Notes: generated from the sequence alone by a model not told the origin. 64,000 nucleotides of DNA from a bacterium (GCA_021794255.1 JAJYRF010000001.1:61170-125169), one strand, 5' to 3'. Shown: positions 46,161-56,093, counted from the stretch's first letter. Translations and numbers: made by a program.

Positions 46161-48044
46161 ATGAATTCAAAAGATTTAATAGTTTGGCTGATTCCTTTTT
46201 TCCCGTTGTTAGGCGCAATTTTATGGGGAGTATTCGGAAAGTATTTTAAAAATTACTCTGGATATTTAGGGAGTATATTTATCATAATTTCATTTATACT
46301 TTCAACCATAATATTTTTTATTGTTGCTTACGGGCACGGTTTTACCTCTACGCTATACCCATGGATTGACGCATCCTATTTTAAGGTAAATGTATCAACT
46401 ACGATTGACAGATTATCGGTAGTAATGTTAGTTATGGTCACAGGAATAAGCGCCTTAGTGCATATTTATTCGATAGGCTATATGAAAGATGATAAAGGTT
46501 TTGCAAGGTATTTTTCTTATATGAACTTATTTGTATTTTCAATGATAATGTTGATTATGGCAAATAACTTCTTATTATTATATGTATTTTGGGAAGCTGT
46601 CGGATTTTGTTCATATGTTCTTATAGGTTTCTGGTATGAAAAAAAATCTGCAGTAGATGCCGGTAAAAAAGCTTTTATTGTCAACAGAATAGGTGATTTC
46701 GGATTTGCATTGGGAGTTATGCTGATATTTATAACTATGGGCACATTAAATTATTCCAATGTTTTTTCCGGCATACATTTATTGCCTCCTTATTTAATTA
46801 CAACTATTGCTTTATTGCTGCTTGCCGGAGCAATCGGTAAATCTGCGCAATTTCCGCTTTATGTCTGGCTGCCTGACGCTATGGAAGGTCCAACCCCGGT
46901 CAGCGCGCTTATACATGCGGCAACTATGGTAACGGCGGGAGTGTATCTTATAGCAAGATGCCACATTATATTTTCTTATTCTCCAGACGCTTCAAATGTA
47001 GTATTGATAATCGGAGGCATTACCGCCTTTATTGCCTCATTTATTGCTTTAACCCAATTTGATATAAAAAGAATAATTGCTTATTCTACTATTAGTCAGA
47101 TAGGCTATATGTTTATGGCAGTGGGTATCGGATCTTACGCGGCAGGGATGTTTCATTTATTATCGCATGCTATATTTAAAGGACTTTTGTTTTTAACTGC
47201 AGGCAGCGTAATGCATGGAATGAGTGGCGAATTAGACCTGAGAAAAATGGGCGGCTTATATTCTAAAATGAAAATAACCGCTATAACATTTATTGTAGGA
47301 GGATTGGCATTATCCGGTATTCCTCCTTTTTCAGGGTTTTTCAGCAAAGATGCTATACTCGGGGATTTATTCAATAAAGGAGATTATTTCTTCTGGGTTA
47401 TAGGCGAACTTGTGGCTTTTATGACTGCATTTTATATATTCAGGCTTATTTTTAATGTTTTTTTCGGAGAATCTCATGTTGATAAAAATTTACACGTTCA
47501 TGAATCTCCAAAAATTATGACTATACCTTTAATAATACTTGCTTGTTTAGCAGGTACATTTGGTATTATCGGTTTGCCACCTTTTAACCATTCGATATTT
47601 TATGAATTTATAAATAAAGATTTTGCAAATTCAATTAATTTTGCTCCTGCCATAAATAATTATCCGTGGTATTTGCTAAGCACCATTTCCGTAATTGCAG
47701 GTTTAGGCGGAATATATACCGCATATGTTTTTTATATAAAAAAATCGTTTGACCTTGAAAAACTTAAAAATAAATTTAAACCCGTATATGATCTTTCATA
47801 TAACAAATTATATATTGATGAAATATATGATTTTGCCATAGTGAATCCTATGAAAAATTTTGCTATTTTTTTATGGAGAATTGTGGATATTTTGGTGATA
47901 GACGGAGCAGTTAACGGTATAGCGCAATATATAAGCGTTACTTCGTCAAAAGTAAGAAAATTGCAAAATGGAATGCTTATGAGCTATATTGTTACATTAA
48001 CCATCGGAGTCATAGCGCTTTTAGCTTATTATTTTGTAAAATAA
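46161..48044 (+). CDS. nuoL: Complex I subunit L
   Basis: Distal antiporter-like proton pump subunit with the long lateral helix at its C-terminus. It shows the helix-7 lysine region AIGKSAQFPLYVWLPDAMEGPTPVSALIHAATM, the helix-5 Glu in FWEAVGFCSYVLIGFW, and a C-terminal extension ending in a membrane anchor. The 627-residue length is typical. Confidence 0.96.
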   Translation: MNSKDLIVWLIPFFPLLGAILWGVFGKYFKNYSGYLGSIFIIISFILSTIIFFIVAYGHGFTSTLYPWIDASYFKVNVSTTIDRLSVVMLVMVTGISALVHIYSIGYMKDDKGFARYFSYMNLFVFSMIMLIMANNFLLLYVFWEAVGFCSYVLIGFWYEKKSAVDAGKKAFIVNRIGDFGFALGVMLIFITMGTLNYSNVFSGIHLLPPYLITTIALLLLAGAIGKSAQFPLYVWLPDAMEGPTPVSALIHAATMVTAGVYLIARCHIIFSYSPDASNVVLIIGGITAFIASFIALTQFDIKRIIAYSTISQIGYMFMAVGIGSYAAGMFHLLSHAIFKGLLFLTAGSVMHGMSGELDLRKMGGLYSKMKITAITFIVGGLALSGIPPFSGFFSKDAILGDLFNKGDYFFWVIGELVAFMTAFYIFRLIFNVFFGESHVDKNLHVHESPKIMTIPLIILACLAGTFGIIGLPPFNHSIFYEFINKDFANSINFAPAINNYPWYLLSTISVIAGLGGIYTAYVFYIKKSFDLEKLKNKFKPVYDLSYNKLYIDEIYDFAIVNPMKNFAIFLWRIVDILVIDGAVNGIAQYISVTSSKVRKLQNGMLMSYIVTLTIGVIALLAYYFVK

Positions 48045-48165
48045 AAATAAAAATACTGAATATTAATTTCATATTGTAAAGCAGGATTGTTGTTTAATTT
48101 ATTGTGATAAATATCTGAAATTTAATTAAATTAATAAATATATTATTTATTTAACAGGAAATTCT

Positions 48166-49707
48166 ATGAGTATTTTTTTAAAGTATATCTTATCTATAAT
48201 AATATTTTTTCCGCTGCTGTCTGCTGTTTTATTAGTTTTTGTAAATAAAAAAGCAGAAGGTTTATTGAGAAATCTTGCTACTATTTTATCTTTATTAGAA
48301 TTAGTGATTTCTTTATTTTTATTTGTATATTTTAAATCAAGTACTTATAAATTCCAATTCATAGAAAGATTCAGCTGGATTCGTGAATTTGGGGCGACTT
48401 ATTTTCTTGGCATAGACGGCGTAAGTTTATTTTTAATATTGCTTACGACCTTAATGACATTTATAGCTTTATTATCAAGTTATAAATATATTAAAGACCA
48501 TGTGAAAGAATTTGTCATTTTAATGCTTGTACTTGAATCATTTATGCTTGGGGCATTTGCTTCTTTAGATGTTCTTTTGTTTTATTTGTTCTGGGAATTT
48601 ATGCTTATACCTATGTATTATATTATAGGAATATGGGGTTCAAGCAGAAAGGTTTATTCAGCGGTGAAATTTATTTTATATACCTTAGCAGGCTCGCTTA
48701 TAATGCTTTTCGGTCTAATTACAATATTTATATTGCATTATAATCAGACAGGCAATTTTACATTCAATTTATTAAAGCTTTATAATACAAATATCCCGTT
48801 GACTTTGCAAATAATTTTATTTATTGCAATATTTTTAGGATTTGCCGTAAAAATACCTCTTTTTCCGTTTCATACTTGGCTTCCTGATGCGCATACTGAA
48901 GCTCCTACGGCAGGAAGCGTTATTCTTGCCAGTGTACTTCTTAAATTCGGCATTTACGGTTTTTTTAGATTTGCAATTCCTTTGATGCCTGAAGCATCCC
49001 TTTTACTCACGCCTATTATAATTGTTCTTGCAGTAATCAGTATAATTTACGGCGCATTAGTTTCAATAGTTCAAAAAGATTTAAAAAGACTAGTCGCTTT
49101 TTCAAGCGTATCTCACATGGGTTTTATAGTGCTTGGATTGTTTGCGATGACGGCAGTCAGCGTTGACGGTTCCGTTCTTCAAATGATAAATCACGGTATA
49201 TCTACCGGTGCGCTTTTTCTTTTTGTAGGAATGCTTTACGAAAGAAGCCATACAAGACTAATTGCAGATTTTGGAGGTTTAACTAAAAAAGCTCCAATTT
49301 TAGCCGCTTTATTTATGATATCGGTTTTATCTTCAGTCGGCTTACCGGGATTAAACGGATTTGTCGGAGAATTTTTAATTTTAGTAGGGTCGTTTAAACA
49401 ATACACTGTATTTACTATATTTGCAACCAGCGGTATTATTTTTACCGCAATTTATTTATTATGGATGTTTCAAAGGGTTATGTTTCAGGATATCACAAAT
49501 CAAAATAATGAAAATTTTAAAGATATGACTTTAAGGGAGATAATGACAGTTTTACCGTTAATTTTATTAATGTTTTTTATAGGGTTGTATCCAGATGTAC
49601 TTCTGAGCAGAATAAATCCGACGGTGGTACATTTTGTGAATATAATAGAACATAATAAATATGCTTACAATTTAATTAAAGCAAAAATGGGGTTATTCAA
49701 TGCTTGA
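48166..49707 (+). CDS. nuoM: Complex I subunit M
   Basis: Middle antiporter-like pump subunit. It has FWEFMLIPMYYIIGIWG with the key Glu, KIPLFPFHTWLPDAHTEAPTAGSV with the key Lys, and the region GISTGALFLFVG further on. The 513-residue length fits. It overlaps nuoN by 8 bases. Confidence 0.96.
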   Translation: MSIFLKYILSIIIFFPLLSAVLLVFVNKKAEGLLRNLATILSLLELVISLFLFVYFKSSTYKFQFIERFSWIREFGATYFLGIDGVSLFLILLTTLMTFIALLSSYKYIKDHVKEFVILMLVLESFMLGAFASLDVLLFYLFWEFMLIPMYYIIGIWGSSRKVYSAVKFILYTLAGSLIMLFGLITIFILHYNQTGNFTFNLLKLYNTNIPLTLQIILFIAIFLGFAVKIPLFPFHTWLPDAHTEAPTAGSVILASVLLKFGIYGFFRFAIPLMPEASLLLTPIIIVLAVISIIYGALVSIVQKDLKRLVAFSSVSHMGFIVLGLFAMTAVSVDGSVLQMINHGISTGALFLFVGMLYERSHTRLIADFGGLTKKAPILAALFMISVLSSVGLPGLNGFVGEFLILVGSFKQYTVFTIFATSGIIFTAIYLLWMFQRVMFQDITNQNNENFKDMTLREIMTVLPLILLMFFIGLYPDVLLSRINPTVVHFVNIIEHNKYAYNLIKAKMGLFNA

Positions 49708-51292
49708 TATAACGCAAATGTATAATGGATATTTTTTAGAAAAAAGTTTATTGAGTGTAATGCCTGAAGCAGTACTAATAGTTTTTGCTTTTATAATTTT
49801 ATTATTAGGACTGTTTAAGAATGTAAAGAACGGCGAAAATTCTTATTATTTATCTTTAATAGGGATTGTATTTTCCTTTCTTTATCTTTTTATGCTGTCT
49901 GATCGTACGATACAAGGTTTTTACGGTTCAATTATTTTCGATAAATTTGATGTATTTTTCTTTACGGTGATATTATTATCCGGTTTTCTTACTATTTTAC
50001 TGTCAAAAAATTATTTTGATACGCGCAATGTTTTAATACCTGAATATTACAGCCTTGTTTTGTTTTCAGTTTCTGCGATGATGCTTTTAGTGTCGTCGAT
50101 TAATCTTATTATGATTTTTCTGTCTATTGAATTTATGTCTATAGCCGCATATATTTTAACAGGTTATTTAAAGGGCGAATCAAGAAGCACGGAAGGTGCA
50201 ATGAAATACTTTATACTTGGTACTTTCGCTTCCGCTTTTTTATTATTCGGTTCTGTTTTTATATATGCTGCGACAGGTCATTTAAATTTATATAACATAC
50301 ATAATTTTATATTTCAGCAAAACTATAAAGCGCATTACATTTATAACTCGCATACTTTTTTGGCAATAGGATTAATTTTGCTATTAGTGGGTTTGGCATT
50401 CAAAATGTCATTATTTCCTTTCCACACGTGGACACCTGACAGCTACGACGGAGCGCCTACGCCTGTTACAAACCTTATGGCAACAGGAATAAAAGTTGCC
50501 GCCTTCGGTATATTTATTAGAGTTTTTACTTCTATATACAGTTTTAATGTGTTAAATTTCTATAATATTTTATGGATTTTAGCTATACTAACTATGACAT
50601 TCGGAAATTTTGCCGCATTATTGCAGACCGATTTAAAACGTCTTATAGCTTATTCATCTATTGCCCAGGCAGGCTATATATTAATTGGAATTATTGCGGG
50701 AGGCTATTACGGCATATCCGGAACTTTATTTTATTTGCTGGCATATATTTTTATGACGGCAGGCGCTTTTGGAATTGTCATTATGTTTGAAAATTTAAAA
50801 TTAGCTTCAGTTGATATAAAAAGTTATTACGGTTTTGGATTTAAATACCCGCTTACTGCCGCTGCATTTTCTTTTTTTCTTTTGTCATTAGCGGGAATAC
50901 CTGTAACAGCCGGTTTTATGGGAAAATTTTTTGTATTTTCCGCCGCTATTAAATCAGGATATTACTGGCTTGTTTTTATAGCTATATTAAATAGCGCATT
51001 TGCGGCGTATTATTATATTAAAATAATTGTTAAAATGTATATGATAGATAGTCAGTCTAATTTATCACATAATGGAAAGTTAGTAAATAATAGCACGATT
51101 GCAGATGCAATTAATAGTTCAGATGCAACAGATATTAACGGTCAGACTGAACTGATAAAAGAAAATTCCGCAACTTCCGCTTTAGTCATAACGATAATTA
51201 TATGCTTAATTTTTACTTTAATACTTGGCGTATTTCCGCAACCGTTCATCAATTTTGCAGCTAAATCGGTAGCATCATTGTGGAATATTTAA
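49700..51292 (+). CDS. nuoN: Complex I subunit N
   Basis: Third antiporter-like subunit, next to NuoK. It shows SIEFMSIAAYILTGYLKG, FKMSLFPFHTWTPDSYDGAPTPVTN and QTDLKRLIAYSSIAQAGYI. A polar, low-complexity loop (about residues 450-485) lies between the last two helices. It has 530 residues. Its last 13 bases overlap the start of ispE. Confidence 0.96.
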   Translation: MLDITQMYNGYFLEKSLLSVMPEAVLIVFAFIILLLGLFKNVKNGENSYYLSLIGIVFSFLYLFMLSDRTIQGFYGSIIFDKFDVFFFTVILLSGFLTILLSKNYFDTRNVLIPEYYSLVLFSVSAMMLLVSSINLIMIFLSIEFMSIAAYILTGYLKGESRSTEGAMKYFILGTFASAFLLFGSVFIYAATGHLNLYNIHNFIFQQNYKAHYIYNSHTFLAIGLILLLVGLAFKMSLFPFHTWTPDSYDGAPTPVTNLMATGIKVAAFGIFIRVFTSIYSFNVLNFYNILWILAILTMTFGNFAALLQTDLKRLIAYSSIAQAGYILIGIIAGGYYGISGTLFYLLAYIFMTAGAFGIVIMFENLKLASVDIKSYYGFGFKYPLTAAAFSFFLLSLAGIPVTAGFMGKFFVFSAAIKSGYYWLVFIAILNSAFAAYYYIKIIVKMYMIDSQSNLSHNGKLVNNSTIADAINSSDATDINGQTELIKENSATSALVITIIICLIFTLILGVFPQPFINFAAKSVASLWNI

Positions 51293-52335
51293 GTTATTCT
51301 TATTTAGCTCCGGCAAAAGTAAACTTCATTTTAAAAATCGGCGAAAAAAATCCTACCAATAATTTACATAGTATTTTTTCAATAATTAGAAGAATATCTA
51401 TTTTTGATAAAGTAACATTTGAAATAAATGAAGATAAAAATAAATTAAAAAATGTACCGGGAGAAGCTATTATAAACCAATTGACTAAAAAAGAATTGCA
51501 GGAATATACGGAAAATCTTGAAAAAGAGCTGTCAAATGATAAAAATTTAATTATTAAAGCATCTAATTTATTTTTCAATAAAATTAATTTAAAAAATAAA
51601 TATATAAACGCTATTATCGAAAAAAATATTCCAGTGCAGGCGGGTTTAGGCGGCGGATCAAGCGATGCGGCAGGAATGCTTAATATTTTAAATAAAATAT
51701 ACAATAATCCATTAAATTATAACGAATTAAATAATATTGCAATGAAATTAGGTTCCGATGTGAGCTTTTTTTTAAAGAAAAAAGATTCTTTTGTTGCCGG
51801 AAATGGTGAAATAATAAAATCGATATCAAGAAAGTCGTTAAAAAAATATTATATAACTGTAATCGTGCCAAAATTTGGAATATCAACTAAAGAAGCTTAT
51901 GATGCATTTGATGATTTAGTATTGACAAAAAAAATAAATTACTATAATATATTCAATTTAAACTTTAATTATAATTTTGATAAATTAAATATAAAGAATG
52001 AGAATAATTTTGAAGATATAGATTTAAAAAATTGCATCAATTTAAGTATGAATTTAAAATGTGAAAATGATTTTGAACATGTAATATTAAATAAATATCC
52101 TGTGCTTAAAAAAATTAAAAATTCTTTAATGCAAAAAAAGATAAAAAAAAATATGAAAGCTGAATTAGCTATGCTGTCCGGCAGCGGGTCGGCTATATTT
52201 GGAGTATTTAAAACTAAAAAAGATGCAGTAATATATTTGCATAGCATCGGAAAAAAAAGATTTAGCAGTCAAATAAAGTTTAAATTTTTAGGAGAAACTA
52301 ATTTTAAAGGAAAATTAAATCAATTGCAAAATTAA
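51280..52335 (+). CDS. ispE: 4-diphosphocytidyl-2-C-methyl-D-erythritol kinase
   Basis: GHMP-family kinase of the non-mevalonate isoprenoid pathway. It shows APAKVNFILKIG at the N-terminus, the ATP-binding PVQAGLGGGSSDAAGML, and the late GHMP motif AMLSGSGSAIFGVF. The usual length is 280-300; here it is 351, with Asn/Lys-rich insertions (about residues 65-90 and 225-265). The start is GTG, inside the end of nuoN, so it is probably cotranscribed with complex I. Confidence 0.92.
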   Translation: MEYLSYSYLAPAKVNFILKIGEKNPTNNLHSIFSIIRRISIFDKVTFEINEDKNKLKNVPGEAIINQLTKKELQEYTENLEKELSNDKNLIIKASNLFFNKINLKNKYINAIIEKNIPVQAGLGGGSSDAAGMLNILNKIYNNPLNYNELNNIAMKLGSDVSFFLKKKDSFVAGNGEIIKSISRKSLKKYYITVIVPKFGISTKEAYDAFDDLVLTKKINYYNIFNLNFNYNFDKLNIKNENNFEDIDLKNCINLSMNLKCENDFEHVILNKYPVLKKIKNSLMQKKIKKNMKAELAMLSGSGSAIFGVFKTKKDAVIYLHSIGKKRFSSQIKFKFLGETNFKGKLNQLQN

Positions 52336-52381
52336 TTTGAAAAAAAGCCTGAAATTAATGGCTAAATTTGGAGGTTTTTGT

Positions 52382-52660
52382 ATGCAAATCACCGAAGTTA
52401 ATGTTTTTCCTGTTAATGAAGAAAAATTAAAAGCTTATGTTGCGATTACATTTGACAATTGTTTTGTAGTGAGAGATCTTAAAATTATAAACGGAAAAGA
52501 TGGACTTTTTGTTGCAATGCCAAGCAAAAAAAGAAAAGACGGCGTGTTTAAAGATATAGCCCATCCTTTAAATAATGAAACTAGAAATTTAATTGAATCT
52601 GCCGTATTAAAGTCTTATAGTGAAAAAATTGCAGGCAGTAATGATAATGATTTAGATTAA
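52382..52660 (+). CDS. spoVG: SpoVG-family RNA/DNA-binding regulator
   Basis: Small conserved nucleic-acid-binding protein, known as a regulator in Firmicutes and Borrelia and widespread in deltaproteobacteria. It begins MQITEVNVFPVNEEKLKAYV and contains the diagnostic GLFVAMPSKKRKDG. I chose the ATG at 52382, 7 bases after TTGGAGG, giving 92 residues; an upstream in-frame start at 52337 would add a poorly conserved tail. It lies between ispE and tRNA-Gln, as in many bacteria. Confidence 0.92.
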   Translation: MQITEVNVFPVNEEKLKAYVAITFDNCFVVRDLKIINGKDGLFVAMPSKKRKDGVFKDIAHPLNNETRNLIESAVLKSYSEKIAGSNDNDLD

Positions 52661-52667
52661 TTTTTAT

Positions 52668-52742
52668 TGGGGCGTCGACAAGCGGCAAGTCACAGGATTT
52701 TGATTCCTGCATTCGGAGGTTCGAATCCTCCCGCCCCAGCCA
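52668..52742 (+). tRNA. tRNA-Gln (anticodon TTG)
   Basis: The acceptor arms TGGGGCG and CGCCCCA pair fully, with discriminator G and an encoded CCA at 52740-52742. The anticodon stem CAGGA/TCCTG holds the loop TTTTGAT, so the anticodon is TTG. The T arm GGAGGTTCGAATCCTCC is standard. The first base is T, as usual for bacterial tRNA-Gln. Confidence 0.96.
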
Positions 52743-52744
52743 GT

Positions 52745-52772
52745 TTACTATATTAATTAATTAATATAGTAA
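52745..52772 (+). terminator. 28-bp perfect palindrome after tRNA-Gln
   Basis: Two 14-base halves, 52745-52758 (TTACTATATTAATT) and 52759-52772, are exact inverted copies with no spacer, starting 3 bases after the tRNA CCA. It probably marks the tRNA transcript end. No T-run follows, so it could also be a processing signal. Confidence 0.4.
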
Positions 52773-52903
52773 TAGAAAAGTAAAAAATATTTAAAAAATA
52801 ACTTAAAATCGTAAACAGTAATTGCTCATATGCTAAAAGGTACTGTGTCCCAAAATTAACGATAGAGATTTATAATTCTGGATTTTAAGAGTTCATATAA
52901 TGT

Positions 52904-52935
52904 GCGTCATTCCTGCAAAATAAGGAATTCAGCGC
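52904..52935. repeat. Degenerate copy of a dispersed TCATTCC...GGAAT palindromic element
   Basis: ATTCCT and AGGAAT form a 6-bp stem, flanked by GCG and CGC that can also pair; the sequence reads GCGTCATTCCTGCAAAATA then AGGAATTCAGCGC. It resembles the TCATTCC-N-GGAATCCAG palindromes found in many copies in diverse proteobacterial genomes. Confidence 0.35.
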
Positions 52936-53051
52936 TATTAATGTATTGCTGTATATTTAACAATATCTATCGGCAATTTTTGATTTATCATTTTCATTTA
53001 GACAGGATGCTTATTAATTAATTCATATAATTAACTTAGGGAAATAGCCGC

Positions 53052-53999
53052 ATGTTAGATAGATTAAAATTATTCACTGGCAATTCGAATTATGAATTAG
53101 CTAAAAAAATGGCTGATTATCTTTGCCTCCCTCTTGGAGATGCTGAAGTGTACAGCTTTAGCGACGGAGAAACTTTTATAAATATTAATGAAAATGTTAG
53201 AGGAAATGACATATTTTTAGTTCAGTCTACATCGATGCCTGTTGATAAAAATTTAATGGAATTGCTGATAATGGTTGATGCCATGAAAAGGGCATCGGCG
53301 AAAAGAATTACCGCAGTTATTCCTTATTATGGATATGCAAGACAAGACAGAAAAACTGCTTCTCGAGTACCTATAACAAGCAAATTAGTTGCAGATCTTA
53401 TTACTACCGCAGGAGTTAACCGTGTCTTAGCAATGGATTTGCATGCAGGACAAATTCAAGGATTTTTCAATATTCCTGTAGATCATCTCTATGCAGTGCC
53501 TATTATAGTCAAATATATAAAAGAAAAAAATTATAATATTTCCGATATTGTAGTTGTTTCGCCCGATGCAGGAGCAGTTGAAAGAGCAAGAGCATTTGCG
53601 AAACATTTAGGCGTAACTTTAGCAATAATAGACAAACGAAGAATTAAAGCAAATGTTGCTGAAATAATGAATGTTATTGGTGATGTAAAAGATAAAGTAG
53701 CTCTTATGCTGGATGATATGATAGATACCGCAGGAACTATAACCCAAGGCGCAGTTGCGTTAAAAGAAAACGGGGCAAAAGAAATTATAGCAATGGCTAC
53801 CCATGGGGTGCTATCAGGCGATGCTATTAATAAAATTAACAACTCGCCTATTGAAGAGTTGTTAATTACAGACACTATTGATCAAAAAGATAAGTTAAAA
53901 AGCTCAGAAAAAATTAAAGTGTTAAGTGTTGCCACCCTTCTCGGTGAAGCCGTAAAAAGAATATATGATGAGGATTCCGTTAGTTCTCTATTTATTTAA
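53052..53999 (+). CDS. prs: Ribose-phosphate pyrophosphokinase
   Basis: Makes PRPP from ribose 5-phosphate and ATP, for nucleotide, His, Trp and NAD synthesis. It shows LFTGNSNYELAKKMADYL, YYGYARQDRK, LHAGQIQGFF, and the PRPP-binding loop MLDDMIDTAGT. The 315-residue length is the standard bacterial class I form. It lies upstream of rplY and pth, a common order. Confidence 0.97.
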   Translation: MLDRLKLFTGNSNYELAKKMADYLCLPLGDAEVYSFSDGETFININENVRGNDIFLVQSTSMPVDKNLMELLIMVDAMKRASAKRITAVIPYYGYARQDRKTASRVPITSKLVADLITTAGVNRVLAMDLHAGQIQGFFNIPVDHLYAVPIIVKYIKEKNYNISDIVVVSPDAGAVERARAFAKHLGVTLAIIDKRRIKANVAEIMNVIGDVKDKVALMLDDMIDTAGTITQGAVALKENGAKEIIAMATHGVLSGDAINKINNSPIEELLITDTIDQKDKLKSSEKIKVLSVATLLGEAVKRIYDEDSVSSLFI

Positions 54000-54093
54000 T
54001 TGTAATTATAATAAATAAATATAATAAATAAATATATTTTTAATAAAAAATTTGTTATAATTTATTACTTAATAATAAGATAAAACTAAGTAT

Positions 54094-54170
54094 TAATAAA
54101 TAATAAATAATAAATAATAAATAATAAATAATAAATAATAAATAATAAATAATAAATAATAAATAATAAA
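54094..54170 (+). repeat. Heptanucleotide repeat (TAATAAA)11 before rplY
   Basis: Eleven perfect copies of a 7-base unit end 10 bases before the rplY ribosome binding site AAGGAG. Length changes would alter the rplY leader but not its reading frame. Confidence 0.95.
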
Positions 54171-54193
54171 TAAAGATAAAAAGGAGATATAAG

Positions 54194-54841
54194 TTGGAAA
54201 AGGTTAATCTAAATATTAATACAAGACAAAAAACAGAAAATATTAAATCTTTAAGAAAAAATGGATTTATTCCGGGCATTATATATAGTAAACATTCTTC
54301 GCCGGTGTCTATTTCATTAAATTCTAAAGAGTTCTATAAAATATTTTCCAAGTCGTCTATTTCTTCATTTATTAATGTAAACAGCGATAAACAAGAGATA
54401 AACGGAAAGACTGCCGTCATTAAAGAAATTCAGAAAGATCCTGTAAAGGATAATGTAATTCATATTGATTTTCATGAAGTTTTAATGAATGAAAAAATAG
54501 AAATAGAAGCTGCATTGCATTTTATCGGTAAAGCTGAAGGTATTAAATTAGGCGGAATATTAGAACCTTTAATGAGGCATATTCTTATATCAGGATTTCC
54601 TAAAGACATAGTTGACTTTATAAACGTTGACGTGTCAAATCTTCAAGTAGGCGACATACTTCATGTAAGCGATTTGAAAATAGGAGAAGGACTTGAAATA
54701 ATAACGGATCCTGAAGCTGCTATTGTTATGATTGCCGAACCTAATGTTGAAGAGGCAACGCAAAAGGTCGCCGAAGAAAAATCTGAAGCAGGAGAACAAG
54801 CTGCTGTCTCAAAACCTCAGACGCAGTCTAAAAGCGAATAA
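54194..54841 (+). CDS. rplY: 50S ribosomal protein L25/general stress protein Ctc
   Basis: Binds 5S rRNA. The N-terminal L25 domain (about residues 1-90) contains SLRKNGFIPGIIYSK, and the long TL5/Ctc C-terminal domain (about 95-185) contains IHIDFHEVLMNEKIEIE. A Glu/Gln/Ser-rich tail follows. At 215 residues it is the two-domain form. The start is TTG, 7 bases after AAGGAG. Confidence 0.95.
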   Translation: MEKVNLNINTRQKTENIKSLRKNGFIPGIIYSKHSSPVSISLNSKEFYKIFSKSSISSFINVNSDKQEINGKTAVIKEIQKDPVKDNVIHIDFHEVLMNEKIEIEAALHFIGKAEGIKLGGILEPLMRHILISGFPKDIVDFINVDVSNLQVGDILHVSDLKIGEGLEIITDPEAAIVMIAEPNVEEATQKVAEEKSEAGEQAAVSKPQTQSKSE

Positions 54842-55167
54842 ATTCAATTTATTAATTTAATTTTATTAAGTTGATTAAATTTATTATCAATAGACTAATG
54901 CTTTTATAATGGAAAACAGACTAACATAGATATAATTGATATAATTGATATAATTTTAAAAATTTTAATCCCAAGATAATGCATTTTTTTATATCAAAAT
55001 AAAATTCAATTAATTGCATAACTAATTTTTCTTTCTAATTTTAATACTAATTTTAATAAATTATAAACAATATGTAAAGTGAAATTCTTGCAAAATACTT
55101 TTTTCAGCAGGATATTTTTTTATATTTATTAATTATTTTAAAAATTAAACTGATTAAAAATAAGCCG
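54842..55167. other. Spacer between rplY and pth
   Basis: About 325 bases of A+T-rich DNA. A 9-base unit (GATATAATT) is repeated three times near 54932-54958. I see no gene, clear terminator or promoter. Confidence 0.5.
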
Positions 55168-55860
55168 ATGTCAGCTGATATATTTATATTTGGACTTGGA
55201 AATCCAGGAATTGAATATAAATCTACCCGCCATAATTTTGGTTTTATAGCAGTCGATAATTTTGCAGAAACAAATTATTTTCCTGATTTTATAAATAAAA
55301 AAAATTATGCTATCGCAAGTAAAAGTTTCCCCGGTTTAACAATAGATAAAAAGATTATTCATTTGATAAAGCCTTTAACTTTTATGAATTTAAGCGGTAT
55401 TGCCGTTAAAGAAGTATTAAAAAAACATAATATTTTTTATTTTCAAAATATATTAAAAAAAAATAAAAAATCATATATTCAAATAAATAAATCAGACAAT
55501 AACAATGAATTAACAGGTATGAATAATTGTCCGCTGATAATAGTTATTCACGATGACCTTGATTTAAATTATGGAAGAATTAAAATAAAATACGGAGGAA
55601 GCGGCGGGTCTCATAACGGAATTATTTCCATAATTAATTCTTTGCAGAGTAAAGAATTTTTAAGATTAAAATTAGGTATTAATTCTGAATCAAGAAATAA
55701 ATTTAAAACAGGCGCAGATTATGTATTGAGTCATTTTTCTAAAGATGAAATTAAACAAATGCCTGAAATTCTCGGTATGTTAAATGATATTATCATATCA
55801 TTTATTGATGACGGTTTAACAAAGACAATGAATAAGTTTAATTCTATTTTGAAAGGTTAA
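55168..55860 (+). CDS. pth: Peptidyl-tRNA hydrolase
   Basis: Releases tRNA from prematurely dropped peptidyl-tRNA. The N-terminal FGLGNPGIEYKSTRHNFGF has the catalytic His, LTFMNLSG follows, and IVIHDDLDLNYG has the catalytic Asp, then GGSGGSHNGIISI. The usual length is about 190; here it is 230 because of a Lys/Asn-rich insert of about 30 residues (about 93-120) before the Asp motif. Confidence 0.95.
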   Translation: MSADIFIFGLGNPGIEYKSTRHNFGFIAVDNFAETNYFPDFINKKNYAIASKSFPGLTIDKKIIHLIKPLTFMNLSGIAVKEVLKKHNIFYFQNILKKNKKSYIQINKSDNNNELTGMNNCPLIIVIHDDLDLNYGRIKIKYGGSGGSHNGIISIINSLQSKEFLRLKLGINSESRNKFKTGADYVLSHFSKDEIKQMPEILGMLNDIIISFIDDGLTKTMNKFNSILKG

Positions 55861-55965
55861 TTTTATATTATATTCATATTTATCTAATTTATAATCATTT
55901 TATTTATATTAATATATTTTTATTTTTCTTTTACTTTTTATAATTAAGATTATTATAAAATTAAA

Positions 55966-56093
55966 AATTAATAATTAATATAATAAATAAATAAAATGCA
56001 AACAATATTAAAGTTTAAATACCTTGTAAAATTTTTATAATTGGAAACTAAAAATTGCAACTAAGTAATATAATTAATAATTAATATAATAAA
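55966..56093 (+). repeat. 22-bp direct repeat pair upstream of ychF
   Basis: A 22-base sequence starting AATTAATAATTAATATAATA occurs at 55966-55987 and again at 56072-56093. The second copy ends 14 bases before the ychF ATG. Confidence 0.7.

Larger units (their letters stand above)
52743..53051. other. Spacer between tRNA-Gln and prs, with decayed repeat-like sequence
   Basis: After the palindrome at 52745-52772 comes a less AT-rich tract. It has GGTACTGTGTCCC near 52840-52852, which looks like an insertion-sequence end, and the palindromic element at 52904-52935. No coding sequence is visible. It may be an old mobile-element scar. Confidence 0.4.

Noticed and set aside
53531..53875. 114-residue minus-strand frame inside prs
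   Set aside because: It is a shadow of a highly conserved gene, with no start signal or family match.
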